Part shown: positions 38,701 through 53,700 of the stretch, one piece after another
Position numbering within the stretch: position 1 is the first letter of the stretch
How the letters are laid out: each line of letters begins with the position of its first letter
DNA from: Paulownia fortunei
Taxonomy: Eukaryota; Streptophyta; Magnoliopsida; Lamiales; Paulowniaceae
Reading direction: 5' to 3'
Length of the DNA: 64,000 bases
Assembly: GCA_019321725.1 (NCBI GenBank)
Contig: CM033115.1
Location: 17,742,673-17,806,672 of the forward strand
The notes under the pieces: generated by a model
Database searches by the model: none
Seen by the model: the letters and a program-made list of their open reading frames with translations, nothing else
What the model was told of the DNA's origin: nothing
Position numbers and translations under genes: made by a program

Positions 38701-41700
38701 TTGATAAGGAAGATATGCTCCATCTATGGGATCCAGAAAAGGCAGATTTGCACCCTTTCAAATATAACTTGTGCTAAAACATTTCCTTTTACATACTTGT
38801 TGCATCAAAATACAATCTCATAATTTGAATTATAAAGGTCAAATCAAAGACATTCACATGCACTGCATCGACAAATAGTAATTTGCGCCAGTTATTGAAA
38901 CATTGCAAATAAAAAATTACATAAAAATTTTAACTTCACAAATAACATTTCAACGTTATTCTTACTTAGGAAGTCGAGCAAAGAGAAGGTTGGTCAACAC
39001 ATCAAGCATGACTTGGAATTGTCTGGATGTCATTGCAGCTGTTATATTATGAGAATTGAATGCAAGCTCTTTCAAGGGCTTCACCTGTGACATGATAAAT
39101 ATGACTTACTGTCATGATAAAGTGAAATGTGCTGTTTTCGGTACTCATATTTTGCATGCTATTAGTTTCTTTAGGCAACAGTGAAAATTTATCCCCTCAA
39201 ACTTAGGTGCATACCTTCAAATCAGAAGTTCCTCCTTTGTGCCTTGTGTATCGGAAGTACATGTCACAGGGCATAAAAACCCTTTCCAGTAAAGCTCCAG
39301 TACGCTTTACTTTTGGTGAGCTCCTACGAATTTTAGGGAGCCACTGAAGTCCAGCCCCTGGATCCACATCAGTTGGGGCAACATGAGCTTGCACATGCTC
39401 CAACATCACAGAGAACTCCATGCGATTCCATGTCATTTCAGGCTGAGATTCAGGTATTTGGATCTTTCCTCCACCAAGTGCTTGTTCAATCATCTCGTAG
39501 CCAACATGAAGAACCGAATGAAAGGATCGAGCTAAAACGCGACCACTCACAGCAGCGAGCAAAAATCTACCCTGTCAACGAGGTTTATTGCAAGCATGAC
39601 CAAATTATTACATTATCTATTCACTGGTACTTTTCTCTTTTTGTTTGATTGATAGCTTGATGTGATTTGTGTCACTGCAGTAATAAAGCAAGTTGCTGCA
39701 GCTCAAACGCTCAGCTCAAAGGCTTGAGCTCAACTTGCTAATAAGAAGAGAAACCAAGATGCCAAGGCTCAAGGTGTCTCACACTTCCCTACTAGAATAT
39801 ATATTTCACCCTTATCAGTGACCCTCCTAATACTATGGTATCCAGGGTGGCCTTGAAGCATATTAAACAACCACCATTTGGGACAACTTTTTGGAGCTTC
39901 AAAAATAGGATCAGAATACTTTAGACTCATGTGGCCAACTACAGTTAACAACTAAGAGGCTGACAAAGTCTACACCATTCAAACAACCCCACAATTCAGG
40001 TAGGGAACAGGGTTTTGCAGAAACAAGAGCACGTCTTGACTGGAATGATTACAGGAGATTTAGAAGGATTTTAGCACTTTTAGCGTGACATACTTATCCT
40101 ATTTTGGAAATGAAAGCTGTTGTACTAGTCTTAATTAGCTTATATGTATTTCTCAAGTCAAGGGCAGCCAATGCTTTAATAATTACTAAACGCAAGTAAA
40201 TATCAAGTCCATTGCTCTTAACTATCTACGACAACCCTACTAGGATTTTTTAGCAGTGTAGGGCTAGTTCAGCATTAATTGATCAAGAGAGTTAATTGTG
40301 CTGAAATTCGATATTTTTTGTCGCATATATTGGCGGGACCATTAAAAGGTATAAGATGTCTAGCCCTCTTCTTTCTGTTTCTTCAGATGATTATTATCAG
40401 ATTGTGTACATCAGCACCAGAAAGCGCAGAATCTTAGTAAAAATACTTCCTGTCTTCAAATTATCGTTCTAACCCATAAACTCACTCATAGAGCACATGC
40501 AATCAACAGAATCCCCCGGAGGTCTATTATTGGAGGCTTGAAGACAATTTCCCTGAAACTGTGCTACTTGTATTCTGGTTTCCAATGAACTAGAGGTATC
40601 TAACAATATATACAGTTCTAGCATTGAGAACTTACATTAGATTCTTCTGAGTGAAGATTGAATTGTGGCTCAATGACATTCACCATGAAATGGCGTGTGC
40701 CCTCCTCCTCAGAGTCATCAATGTTGCTATATTTTGCTGTATATAGGCACAAAAGATGCACATTAACTTGGGGAAAAAAAGGGTACTAAATATTTTCAAA
40801 TGTGAAGGATTTCACGCAAGAAAGTACTGCGTAGCTAAGAGAATACGGGCTGATGTATAATAGATGATTGATTCACAGCATGAAAACCAATAACAAAATT
40901 AGTAACAACATCAATCCACCAATGCAAAAGGATAAATATTATTACTGGTTTTACATAATGCAACTGCATTGCAGGAAAAATCAAATTAATAGTTGACAGA
41001 CAGGATATGGTCTAAGCAGGCTAGACTGCTTGTAACTTATAGTGGTTCTTTTCTCTACTTTTTCTTTATTTTACTGTCATTTGTGCTGAACTCAAGTGTT
41101 TCTTATGAAATTGATCTTCTAAGCTCAAATACGATTCCCTTCACTTATTGGCAAACTAATAAGAAGCCAAAAGTTTCCATGCATACGAAAGATCGTATGT
41201 GTTAGACGATGGTTTCAGCCCATTGACCGTGTCCAACCCAGTACTGGATCAAATGATTGGATCCGAACTACTTTAGTTGGGATCCAATTTGGTTGGATCC
41301 ACTGGGGTTATGGGTCCATTTAGATTTGATAAAATATGATTTAAAATCAATTCAGTTATAGTATTTGAAGTTACAAATTTTCCAATTAAAAAATATAAAT
41401 GGACATAAATAGCCCCATAAATATGTGAATTTCCAATAGTGTCTAAATATAAAATACTCCTAACCCACAGCCCCAACCCCCTCCTCATTTCTGTATTTCC
41501 TCTCAATTCTCCACGGCAAAGGCCTCCACTCCTACCCCCTGCTGCTTCCCTCTCCACCACCACCACTGCTGGCCCTCTCTGCTGCTGCTTCCCAACCCCT
41601 CCCCCCTTGAAGCTTCTTTTCTTCCCCCTCCCCTGCTTTCTCACTTTTTGTTCCTCACCCCTGACACCACCTTCTTGGCCCCACCAAGCCACCCAACTGA

Positions 41701-44700
41701 AATCCACCATGCGCCATGTACTTCGTTCATGCCACTACCTTTGGCAACATCTCTGTTCTATCTCAAAATCAAGAAAAACAAGTCTTTCCAACATAAACAC
41801 GCTAGATTGATATGATTGCATTCTTATGAGTCACAGCCAAGCTGATTATTACAACAACCAAACATGACGGAGCTCAATTCATGATTTTTCCTTGGATAAT
41901 TGTATTTTTCAAAATTCCTCTTTTCTTGCCTAGAATCGGTAGTACTTATTAACAAAACTGCTACTTGGTATATAGTTAAAAACTGACGATCTACAATTAT
42001 TTTTTGGTATAAGTATATAGTTGGTCAGATGATACTTTCTGGGACTAGTTAATATCTGAAAAAAAAAAAAGAAAAAAAAAACTTAACAGTTCATTTCAAC
42101 AGTGTTTTTGAAAAAATTAGTGGACTTCAGAATAGATATATTTATAAATTATAATCACATTGGATCTGATTTTGATCAAATCAAATCCAGTTGGGATCCC
42201 ACCCAATTTGAATCAGATACATTCGGATCTGATCCGACCCAATTTAACCCACCCATTTACCACACATAGTGCTATACATAAATATTTACGTGCGGCTTGT
42301 AGTTACGTATATATGGGCATGGACATGCACGTGTAAACAACATGCATAATGCATACTTGTAATCTATAATCTGATATGAAATATATAGAAAAGTGGCCTT
42401 TCATTGGATTTAAGAAAACTATCCACTTGCGCACACATTGAACTTAGAATAAAAAGGAGACACCCCCCCATTTTATAGGATCGATTAAACTTTGGTCCCC
42501 AATCTTTGCAACCAGCATTTGTTAAATGTGTCTGAACACCCCTTGTTCCCGTTTTCCAAATATATACTTTGGGCTTGTTGCACTTTTCCCTCTGATTTTT
42601 CAGGAATGTATATTTAACCACCTAAAACATTTTAAATATTGCACTTTACCATTGAATCCTTTTGTTACCATTGAATCCTTATTTTAGTGGAATGAGCTGG
42701 AATATTTTACCAGAAATATTGTCATCTGCTGCTCAGTTGCCAATATATTGATATTTTAGTCAATTTTGAGTTATCTTATAATTATAAACTATAATTTTTT
42801 ATATATTTATGTGCGTGAGATCATTAAAAATTATTTTTAGGTTTATCCCCCAAATCAGTGTTATAGCATATACATACATTTATGCTTATTTGTTTAGTGA
42901 AAGATATGAGTTGTTTAGGGTTTTAATTTGGATAAAGGTAAGAACGGTGATGTTTGTTAGGTGGATGTTAGCAGCCAGAAAAGTGGATCTTAGTATCAAC
43001 ATCTCTCATCTATTCTAGATTTGAATTGCAAATAGCCTAATCCTTCACTATACAAATATGCATAAAGTGACATATGATATAACAATTATTAGGGTGATAA
43101 CCATAAAAATAACTTTTAATTATCTCATACACAGGAAAATATAACCATAAAATTAGTTTGTAATTATAAGTAACTCAAATTGACAGAATTGTCCATATAT
43201 TGGCAGGTGAGTTGCATATGACAATATTTTTGATGAAATAGTTTTAGTCGTAATGGTGACGTGCAGCAATTTAAATACTTAGGTGGTAGAATACACATTT
43301 TGTTAAAGGTCAGGGGGCAAAGCGCAACACCCAAAGTATGTTGGCATCTCCTGCAGAAAATGGGATCAAGAGTTGTTAGGGCACATTTGGCAAAGTTTGG
43401 GCGGTCATTTCGCACACTTGCAAAGGTTAGGGGCAAAGTGCAATCGACCCTATAGGTTGGGATTGTCTGCTTTTTACCCTTGAACACAATGTTGAAAACA
43501 AGACATCTAAATTACAATAATCTAAACAATATGCACAATAATCTAAATTACACAAGTTTTCACTCTTTCAAACTGTTACTATAATTTAGCAACACAAATA
43601 AATCTGTCTCTATTCATGAAAATCTGCAAATTCTTGCAACAAATTTCTGACTCAAAGACGTAAGTTTTGAGAATCCAATATATTGGACAAATCATATTCT
43701 CAAGTATTAGGATATTTCATAATTTAGGATTATTTAACTCATGACATGTCATAATTATGTTTATAAGCAATATCTAATTGTTTAGAAAGATCTCAGTTGT
43801 ATGAACTATTGACGCATATCAATAGTCAAAATTACTAACACAGCAAAGAATGAGCATAACCATATATTGTCATGATATTTGTGAACTACTGCTGCAACTT
43901 TGCCCAAAAGATGGACCCAAAAACCTTGTTATTTAATAACTAGTTGTACTCTGTACCACAAACAATTTATATTAATTGCTTGTAAAGGCATGCATGGTTA
44001 AGTTAAACAATAACAGTATATGCTCTGGAAAATCTTAGTTATGGAAACCACTGTAAGCCACATATAGTTCGGCAAATATTTTCGTGAAGTGGACAATGTG
44101 GAGATTTCAAAATAACAACAAGATTTTTTACAAGAAAAAAATGCTAAGTATGAGAGTTCATTCATTTAATGAAGCAGATTAGACAGTTGTTATAGAAAGA
44201 GTAATGGTTGAATCTCAGACTGTTAAAAAAAAATTCGTACATTTTGAGATTTATATGTTTCAGACATGTTTTTGATCAACCAGAAGCCGGTTATCATAAA
44301 TTGGCCATACCTTAAGTATTTAAATGGGTAAAGTTATTATAATAATGACATAGCAACTAAAAAAAATATATAACAAGTAACCAAAGACTTAAAAACTACC
44401 TTCTCAGAATAAAGTTCTATCAGATACAAATCACTTCTATGCATTAAAGAAAAAAATATTTTCAACTTATTTCTACCCCCGAACATTCATAATTATGCAC
44501 ATAAAAAGTTAGTTCAATATCAAAAAGACTTATGTGGATCCTGACTACTGTTGTTAAATAACAATTTTATAACTATGACGAACGAAGAAAGCTGGATACG
44601 AGTAACTAACTTATACAGACGATTTCTTTCCAAACTCACTTCTCACTAAATTTTTATGTTTCTTTTGTTAATTGTATATCAACAAACAAAAAATTAACAA

Positions 44701-47700
44701 TTCAAAGCAGAACAGAAATATGCAAGGTACGTGAATTTAGAACGTAGATGGAAAACTACATACATGTATATACGCTAGATGTACATATGCATATAGTTGT
44801 ATATATGTATACATACATAAAAAATAAATGTGTCCATGACACGCACAGGCCACATGCATATGTGTGTATGTGAATGAGAGAGGGGAGGGCGAGCACTTTT
44901 AAGCTTACCAATTGCACTAGAGAAAGGATTTTCCACTGTGTCTGAATTTGATGGAGAAGAGAGAGATCTTGAAGTCTCCACATACTGGGAAGAAGAACTT
45001 GCACCATCAATGACAGAAGGAGATTTTTGGTTATCATTTTTCTGCATGTCAGGTCTATCAAGGACGTTGTTCTCCTCAAGCAATTTTCTTTGGGCATATT
45101 GGCGAGAAGGAGAAGGCTTTGGAGGTTCAAATGCCTTAGATATCCCACCTACCCAAGACCAAACAGCATCTCTATTTTCAAGAGTCCACAGAAGCTTCAG
45201 GCCATAAACGAAAATCCGCTGACAATTGTCAGCAATAACTACGTTATATCCATCATCATCGCTGGGGTCGGATCTTGTATGGTCATCACTTTCACTCCCA
45301 TTTTCAAACTCAGATCTGACATAGGTCATCTCAAGATTTTTTCTACCAGCTTCTTGCCATGCCAATAATCTTGCAGGGTCAGCCTTTGGGGCTTGCCTGC
45401 GGATTGTGAAGTAATCGGATGATAACAAAAATCCATCATCCTGATGCCTTTCCGTGCTGTTTCTCGAGGAGCTGTTGGTATCACTCATGACCCTTTCCAT
45501 TGATGCAGACTGGGATTTTTTCCTAGTCATTTGAATTACTTTGGCAACAGTTGCGCAATCTTCCTTATTTATGTATGCTTTGGGCATGTGAAGGTCAAGA
45601 CCCTGATACACAAGGTCAAGAGGATCCCGTCTGCATTCAAATGTATATTTATGCTTACCCCGACTATAGTAGAGTTCGTACTTCAACTTCGTCATCTTAA
45701 ATGTCAGTCCTTTTGCTGGGTCATCATCATGTAAAGGCATGTGCCTTATACATGTAGGGGTTGCATCAATCCGGAACATAAATTCTGTCATTACCTTATC
45801 TAGTGACAGATTTCCTGACCTGGGAATCCTAGGGATCCCAAAGCGGGGCCACCTGGAAAAGGTCCGCAATTTATGAGGAGGGATGTAATTTAAGTTCCAG
45901 AATTTGATTAGCCATGCTAGATCATGATGACCAAGATTCACAGTTGGTGAATCATTCGGTGCATTCTCTGATTTCAACGGACTACAAGAAACTCCATCCA
46001 ACACAACCTGATCACTAATGGAAGAGGATTGTGGCTGGTAACTACTAGAGGAAACAGAAGGCCTTAGGGAGAAATTCCATCTCAGGGAAAGAGAAGTAGA
46101 TCTAAAGGGATCAAAAACCTTTTGACGAGGTACACCTTCGCTGGGAAGTGCAAATAAATAATGATTTAGCGGATTTCCAGATTCACAATCCCATTCCATT
46201 ATTACTTCAAGTGTGAAAATCGGGGCTTCAAGGAAAGGTGCAGAAAATCCAGAAGAATGTTTCAAGGTACAATTCTTCAGTAAGCTTTCTAAACTGCTCA
46301 GTAAAATCTTGAAATCCTTAGCGGAAGCATAAACACGACCATCTGATTGCTGGATTTCCATATAGCCCGAAACAATGTTAAGTTTATCTAAGTTTTCATA
46401 GGGATCAGTGGTTGCAAGAATATTCCATCTTGTATCAGAAAAATATAAATTGGTGTTCCCATGAATGTAGTTTCTCATTTCATCCCACCAAGGTAAGCTT
46501 TTTTCTTTTTTAGGGGGCTGAACTACTGGATTTGGATTCCTAATGCTTAAATTGGCTCTACGGAGAGCAACAGTAAAAGCGTAGCTGATATCAGCAAAGG
46601 ATGGTTCAAAACCAGTACCAAAGGAAACTTCTCCTTTCTGGAAATGTATGGGCAAATCACAATATGTTTTCATTGGTGGAGTTGTGCCACTGGCTGAGCG
46701 AAGGATGTGCACTTTCCTCCATCTTCCAATGAAGACATCTTGGTGAATTTGGGGCTGAAAACAAGTTGCCTGCAATTACAAAATGGTAAAAGCAAAATGA
46801 TGTCATAAATGTGTTCATGACCATAACTTAGGTAATATATTACTCAATATTTCTACAAACTAATAGTTTTTCAACCATCCATAAGTATACATTTACCTTT
46901 TGATATGAAGTCTGAAAGTAACAAGACTCGTAATTCAAATAAAATAACACGTCCATTTGTTAATTGACTGCAAGTATTAGTTTCTAATTTATAAGGCGGC
47001 TACACTTATGCTGAAGATGAGTGAAGCATAGAATCTTTCATGGAGCCAAACTAAAAGGAAACTAGTTTCAAAAGATAATGTACATTTTAATGTGCACAAA
47101 TGATGGAGAAAATTGGAAACTACATCAATAATCATAAATTTTATTTTTCTTTCCACATTTAGCTCCTTGTAAACTGTATATAAGCTGGACATGGCTTCAT
47201 TTGATTAATACAATTATGTGCGAGTCTTTTCATCACAAAACCACACGCTCCCATGGGTAAACTTAGCATATCCCAAATATGACTACTCTACAGTGTATTC
47301 AGTTTAAACTTGAATTTGTATGGATTAAAGCTTCAGCAGTTTAACTGGCCTTGGAACTTCTTTTGTTGTTGTGGCTCTTTACATAGTATTTATGGATGAT
47401 TGATATATTTATGGGTCTGAATGATATGCCACACTGGTGAGGAAATTCATGGTGCATGGAGATAAAACTTTTGAGGTTGTTGAACATGGAACTGTGGCAC
47501 AACGAAGGGAAGTAATAAAGGTTAATAAGATTGTGAACAAATGGGCGAGTTTAACAAATTCTCCAACTCTTTCTCCACTGGTGAGGAAAATTATGGTGCT
47601 TTTAATAGGAGTACGTCTATAGTGGTCAATTTTATTGAAAATTTAAACAAAGGATTTGCTGAAACTTTTGAAGTTATATCAATTAGATAAGCATGCCCCA

Positions 47701-50700
47701 TTAGAACAAAAAGTCCATATAAGAGAGAAACAGCAACAAAACAAAAGGACAGACCTGTTGAGCTAGTAGAAGATGGCCTTCGCATCGACCACCAGTTGCA
47801 GCAAATAGTGGATATGTGTAGTTTCTTATCTGAGCAACAAGGGAACCTGTACGCAAAATGATGTTTGCTCCATACAGTCTTGAAAATGGAATATTATGGG
47901 CACGACATACCGGATCAAGCTTCTGCAGAACTTCAATCATCCCAGCATCACCACCTTCAATTTTTGACAAGCTAAAATCTAACTCAGTAGCACAAACAGA
48001 GAAAAGGGAAGTTCTGGCCATGCTAGGCTTGAAACCAGCTTGGAAGCCATCTTTACAGGCCCCTGATCCTTGTGATGGAACAAGGCCCTGGCATGCCTGG
48101 TAATATGACCGGAATGACTGTTTGTATATTTCATCACGCAATTTCTGAATAGCTGAAGCATCTTGAAAATCAATCCCCTCCCCATTATAGTGAATTCTTC
48201 CTTCAAGAGAATCATTTGGTTCACCAACACCATGACATTGGCTACCCCTAGAAATAAGTTCATCAAGAAAACTTAACCTAACAGCTAATTCACGAGCCTC
48301 ATTCTTCAAAAGCTGGTAATGCTCATCAAGCCAACCCTGTATTGGTTCTTCCTCAATATCAGCTGTTAGTTTACGTATGCTAAACTTTATGCATCCAGTT
48401 CTTGTTGAACTAGATTTTTTGGGTTTTGACTGCTCTTTCTTCTGAGGAGATATAAATCTAGCTTTAGCAGAAGTCACAAGCTTCAAAGCTCGCAGCATTT
48501 CTTCCACAGAGTCATCAATTGCACGCAACTCCAACCTAAATGGCATGCATATATGCACGTCAAGGGCTTGAATTACCCAATCCCAGGTAGTTACTGTTTC
48601 AGATTTTACACCTGATAAACTTCCAGAGGCATTAGGGACTCGAGATATTTGCATCCTGCTGCTTCTAAAAACCCTAGCTTCATTCAGGCGGACCATAAGT
48701 CCCTCAAGAAGCACGCCAATTCGGGCATTCTCAGAAAAGATGGACTGAACCTGGATAAAGGTTTCAACCCCATCTCCAACTTCAGCAGATATACTAAGCA
48801 TTTCCACATCAACAGCAAAAATGGATTCTCTTTTCTTCACTGGTTTTTCAAACTTCACTGATTCCAAAGAGGTCTCCTTTTTTGGCTCATTATCTTTCAT
48901 AATGTGAATTTTATCCCCATCGTCGTGTCCCTGAGGCTTGTGATTATGTACCAGTAACTTCAATTGCAAGCCTAGTTCAAATAATGCAATATGCACATCA
49001 GGCTCCCACCTTAGAGATATATCTGTGGCACTGAAGAGAGAGCAGACCTCAATTTCTTTAAGACCACCGGATCGCCTAACCAGCTTTGCATTCTGCATGT
49101 CAAGCAAGGCAACTTTTGCTCCAGGATTATTGTCTTCAGGAAATTCCTGATAGATAGATCTAGCTCTTTCAAGATCCATCTGTATAGATTTTTTCTCCTT
49201 GTTCACGCAAAAACTGAAGTGGTAAATATCAAGAGATACAGAATATTTCAACTTTTTGCATTCATTAGAAATTGTAGACATTATATGTGCAGTGCGTGGG
49301 GTCCCATCCACTGAGTTACTAATTAAAACTCTACCACCTTGGGATCCATAATTAACACGTTTGGGGTCTGGAACAACCATGTTATCCAAGCCCACATCTC
49401 CACAGATATTCACAGAGCACCTTTCCAGATTGAGTCTCAAAAGTTGAATCCCTTTGCCCGATGGCCTGGATGACCTCATTCCTTTGCTTTGTGCTGGTTT
49501 CTTACTTGAAGCAGATAATTTTTTCACTAAGGCCTTGAAGGATAGAGCAGTTGATATCAGTGATTCAAGACGCCTGAAGGTCAAGTACACACCCATGCCA
49601 GTAACATCAGCACCAAGAACCATCTTACACTTCAAACCATCTTCAGGTGAATCCATATCTTTCTTGCCCAAGTCCAAGCTGACCTTAGCAATGTGCATTA
49701 ACGAACCTGTATTTGTTTCCACGCCAAACAAGCTTTCTTTCAAGCATTCTTGATATTCATCAGACATGTGTAAATTTAGTTCGCCAAGTTCCATATGTAG
49801 AGTTGCACCTGTACTAGATATGTTGTTAGCAAATACATGTGATGATTGTGAGCAACCCTGCAGTTTCAAAGATAGATAATTAGGACAGAGTTGCAGTCAA
49901 ACTCAAAGTGGAAAACTAATGCGTAAGCAATGATATGTAGGAAGAAATTAAAAAACAAAAAAAAACATAACTAGCTATCAGTAAAAATATCGTCATCACT
50001 AACATCTTTCAGACAATATTGGCATCTTTCACCTGTACCTATTCAACATAATGCTATAATGCTTGTGCTATTTCCCAAGCATAAAAAGAGATAATAGCTA
50101 TGTCTTGCCAATAAGGTAAACGTATGCTAAGAATAGGCACAGTCTGACAAGACAATCCTGAGAGTATCCTCACATTTCAGAAACGCATAAAAAGAGGACA
50201 AACTTCCATTACAGATAACTGAACCAACTGTCAAGCATATCTCACCATAGATTCATAACTTAAGTCCAAAATAAAAATGACCAAAATATTCATACAGAGT
50301 TGAAAATGGGTAAGTTTGGTATAAGTGCAACTCATGGTGTCCATGCAGCCAAAACATGGGAGAGAACATAAATGGATTAAAAGAATTTATAAATACAGAA
50401 TTTATTATCATTCACCAAAAACAACATAAACAATGAGAAAACTGCTGCAAAGATAGTGTCTTCTCTATCTAGTTTAAACAATATAATTTCAATAGCACAT
50501 AAATCTATACAAAAATATAAATGCATCAAATAAAAAAGAAAGATGAGAATCACTTGTTGCAGAAGCCAAAGGAAGTCATGATGATGGACAACGGATCCCA
50601 AAACTGGAAGGTGGTATGCACCAGCCTTAACATCTGAGGTATTCCAAATCTACCAGCCTTAACATCTGAGGTATTCCAAAACCAATTCTCTGAAGGTGCC

Positions 50701-53700
50701 TTTGGTTGCTGTGGTAAGGTAAGATTGATAACCTAATGATAAAGAAAGCCATGACTACTTATCTGGTTATCTATCTCAGTAATCAATTGTTTTGACGCTG
50801 AGGATATATTCCCGAATATTTCGAGGAAAATAATTAAGTATAAAATTTAAAAAAAAAATATCCCTTACAATTTATTAAGACTTTTTTTTTTTCCTTTTTT
50901 CTCCTTCATCCCCCACCTTCAATCTAGCCCTGGACACATGCACAGATGTGTGTATATAAATTATCTGTGTATATGTATATATAGAGAGAGGGAGAGGAGA
51001 GACGGAGACATAGTAGGAAGAGAAGAGAAGAGGGGGGAGAGAAACAGAAAGGAGTGGGCGCTAGGCCGGAAGGGGGAAAGCAGAGGTGGTTGAGGCGAGG
51101 GATAACTAGGGGCTGAGTTTGGCCAGCGATAAGGGTAAGGATAACAAGGAGAGTGGAGCTTATTTCTATTTAAGGGGCATTTTGGTCATTTGAATGCTAT
51201 CAGGGAAAAGGTTGAGTGGGTGATTGTAAATTGCACCTTTACCTTAGGCTAGGTTATTGTCCAAATGATTGGTCAGAGGTTTGCGCCATTAATCTTACCA
51301 GGACACAAAAGAAACCAACCAAATGATAGATTATGCATGGGTTATGCGGTGTTATAGATTATGCATGGGTTATGCGGTGTTATAGATTATGCATGGGTTA
51401 TGCGGTGTTACTTATCAATCCCACAACTTTCCTCCAACCAAACATACCTAAAAAGACTGACAATTATTTGTTCCTGCCGACAAATTGCATTAAACAGTGG
51501 AATTTCATGGAACATATACAGGGCGTTCAGAGTTTGCCTTAGCTTAGCATCCTGATTCCAAATCACATAGTAATTGCAACCATACATGATCAAAAAAATT
51601 CAGAAAACATAAAAAATACTGAAAATATTAAAGAAAATGTTTTATGGACGTAGGTGCTATAGATTGAAAATACATTTCAGGAAGAGAAAACACTTCACAG
51701 TAATATAAAGACAAGTAATTCATTCTCGGGTAGATTCTTACATGGTACAGTGGAAACCCACTCAAGCTATAAAGCACAACAGTCATCTCTGGGGCTGAAA
51801 GAGTGCATGTCCACATGATTGCTTTCTGTTCAGATGACTCTGATTTTTCTTTGGCAGAACTTTCTTCCAATAGTTCCTTTTTTTGCTTATGCGGAGGATG
51901 AATGCGCATCCATGGCTCTATCCTGTTCAAAATTAAGTTGCACTGTGTGCCTCCAAGCTTAACATCAATTTCAGATCTGATAGGGTAGTTAGGCTGCAAA
52001 GGAAAGCAATCTAAGCAAATCAATCATATCACAGAAACCAAAAGGAAAATCAGCATAAAAGACATCAAAGAAGTGAAGGAAGCATCTATATCATTGTGCA
52101 TATATTACCTAGATGTCACCGATCCACCAACACAAAAAATGCATGAGTAGAGTGTCATGATATCAACTTAACTCAAGTATTCACTATCCCTGCAAACCTA
52201 GTTAATTTAACAAGATTGAAGTGGCGATAATTTTTCAGATGCTCAAACTTTGATTTGGAATGAAAGAAACCTCACTTTGGAACTAGGATAAGTAGCAATA
52301 CATTTTTTTTAATGAGTATATAGTAGTTAACTATTTTACGTAGTTTTTAGCACTTCTGTCAAGTCAAGCTATCTTGGAAGTTTTTTAATTGCAGGATGTT
52401 TCTGTAGGTTAAGTAGAGAGTCTTATTTCGAATTGTCTGATGTTTTGGAGTCATTTTATAAGTTATAAGTTGAGTCTTGGTAGGATTGCATTAATATTTA
52501 TTAAACTTATATTCCTTTTGGAGTAGGAGATATCTAGAGGCCTAAAAAATAGGCATGTAGCGATCCAGGCTTCAAGAGAATGAACAAATTGAGTTTTCCC
52601 ACAATTACTGAAGCATCTTTGTAATTGTTTGATGCAATCCATCCTTGAATCTTTGAAGGCCATATAAAACAAAATCATCAGAATTGAGAATTTGAGCTCA
52701 ATTACAAAAACTGGAATCCAGTAGATAACCCGGGATGCTACCAAGATATCAGTATCTTTGGCTTCATATGCAGGAGTATAATAAGTCAATTTGTACTTTA
52801 ACACCCGCCTTGGATCTGACACTTGCTTTAATCAGATGCCTAAAGGATTCCAGGAGTTAGTCCTGGATTTCTCGTTGGTTCTTTGTCCTTTTTTATTCAA
52901 TTTTCTGTACCATTCTATTATGACTACACCTTTAATTTGACCTAAATCTCCTAAAACCTAAACAGAAAAATCCAACCTGTTTTCTCTTCTAAACAGATTT
53001 ATCCCCGAAGTTACAGTTCACAAGTTGACAGTCCGAGCAAGCGTTCAAGACAATCAAATTCTATCCTCTTAGAACCCTTCCCAATAATTATTGATCATTA
53101 GCCGAGTACGCTATTATCAAGTATGCCATCAAATCAATTATGTCATTCAAATCAGAATTGGTTATGCAACGTTGATAATAAGGCATCCAGAAGCGAGCAA
53201 GCTCTCCTGGCAAGCTGTCAGACAAGAAAAAAAATTGAATTTATCTTCCTGATAATGGAGAGAGTTAATACAATATGCAAACCTCGTGAGATTGAATCCT
53301 CTGTCAAAAGTAATGGCAGAAAGAGAAACAGAAATGACAGAGAGAAAGCGATGCGGCCACCCTGTGGCCCCTGTTCGCCTTATAGAACGGCCCCACTTTT
53401 CTCTTACAGGCACACCCAATGTTGTATTCGAACAAGAGAGGTATATTAGGCATGATCTCTATGATGCAGCAGGAGATATACCAAATGTGTGCAAGATGAT
53501 GCGCCAGATTTTGATTGCCAAGTTAATCCTCAAGTTTTTACAAATGGTTAGCCACATCAGTTTTTCACATTTACTCTGATGATAGAAAGATCGATTAACC
53601 AACGTGAAACTTGTTGACAAGGTCAGCTCTGGTGGAGCAGTCCAGAGCGTGAAATCCAAAGTTAAAAGACTTCCTCAGGTTCCTTGATGAAGCTCTATAT

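Larger units (their letters stand above)
40737..44908 (-). other. SABRE intron 9, repeat-bearing
   Basis: 4.2 kb. It holds a hAT-like mosaic at 41215-42265 and a MITE-like element at 42471-43460. I see nothing recognisable in 43461-44750. Close to the exon at 44909, positions 44755-44870 are TATATG/CATGCAT-rich simple sequence. Confidence 0.7.

Noticed and set aside
41439..41810. A 123-codon plus-strand frame as a small gene
   Set aside because: It is a pyrimidine-rich low-complexity stretch (runs of Pro, Leu, Ser, Thr, Cys) within a repeat-like region and an antisense intron. There is no domain and no splice context.
44756..45148. Frames overlapping the SABRE exon at 44909-46769
   Set aside because: They are shadows of the real exon in other frames. 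The conserved protein is in the 1861-nt exon frame.
51328..51411. CRISPR-like repeats
   Set aside because: The three 28-bp units are directly adjacent with no spacers, in a plant intron. It is a simple tandem triplication.
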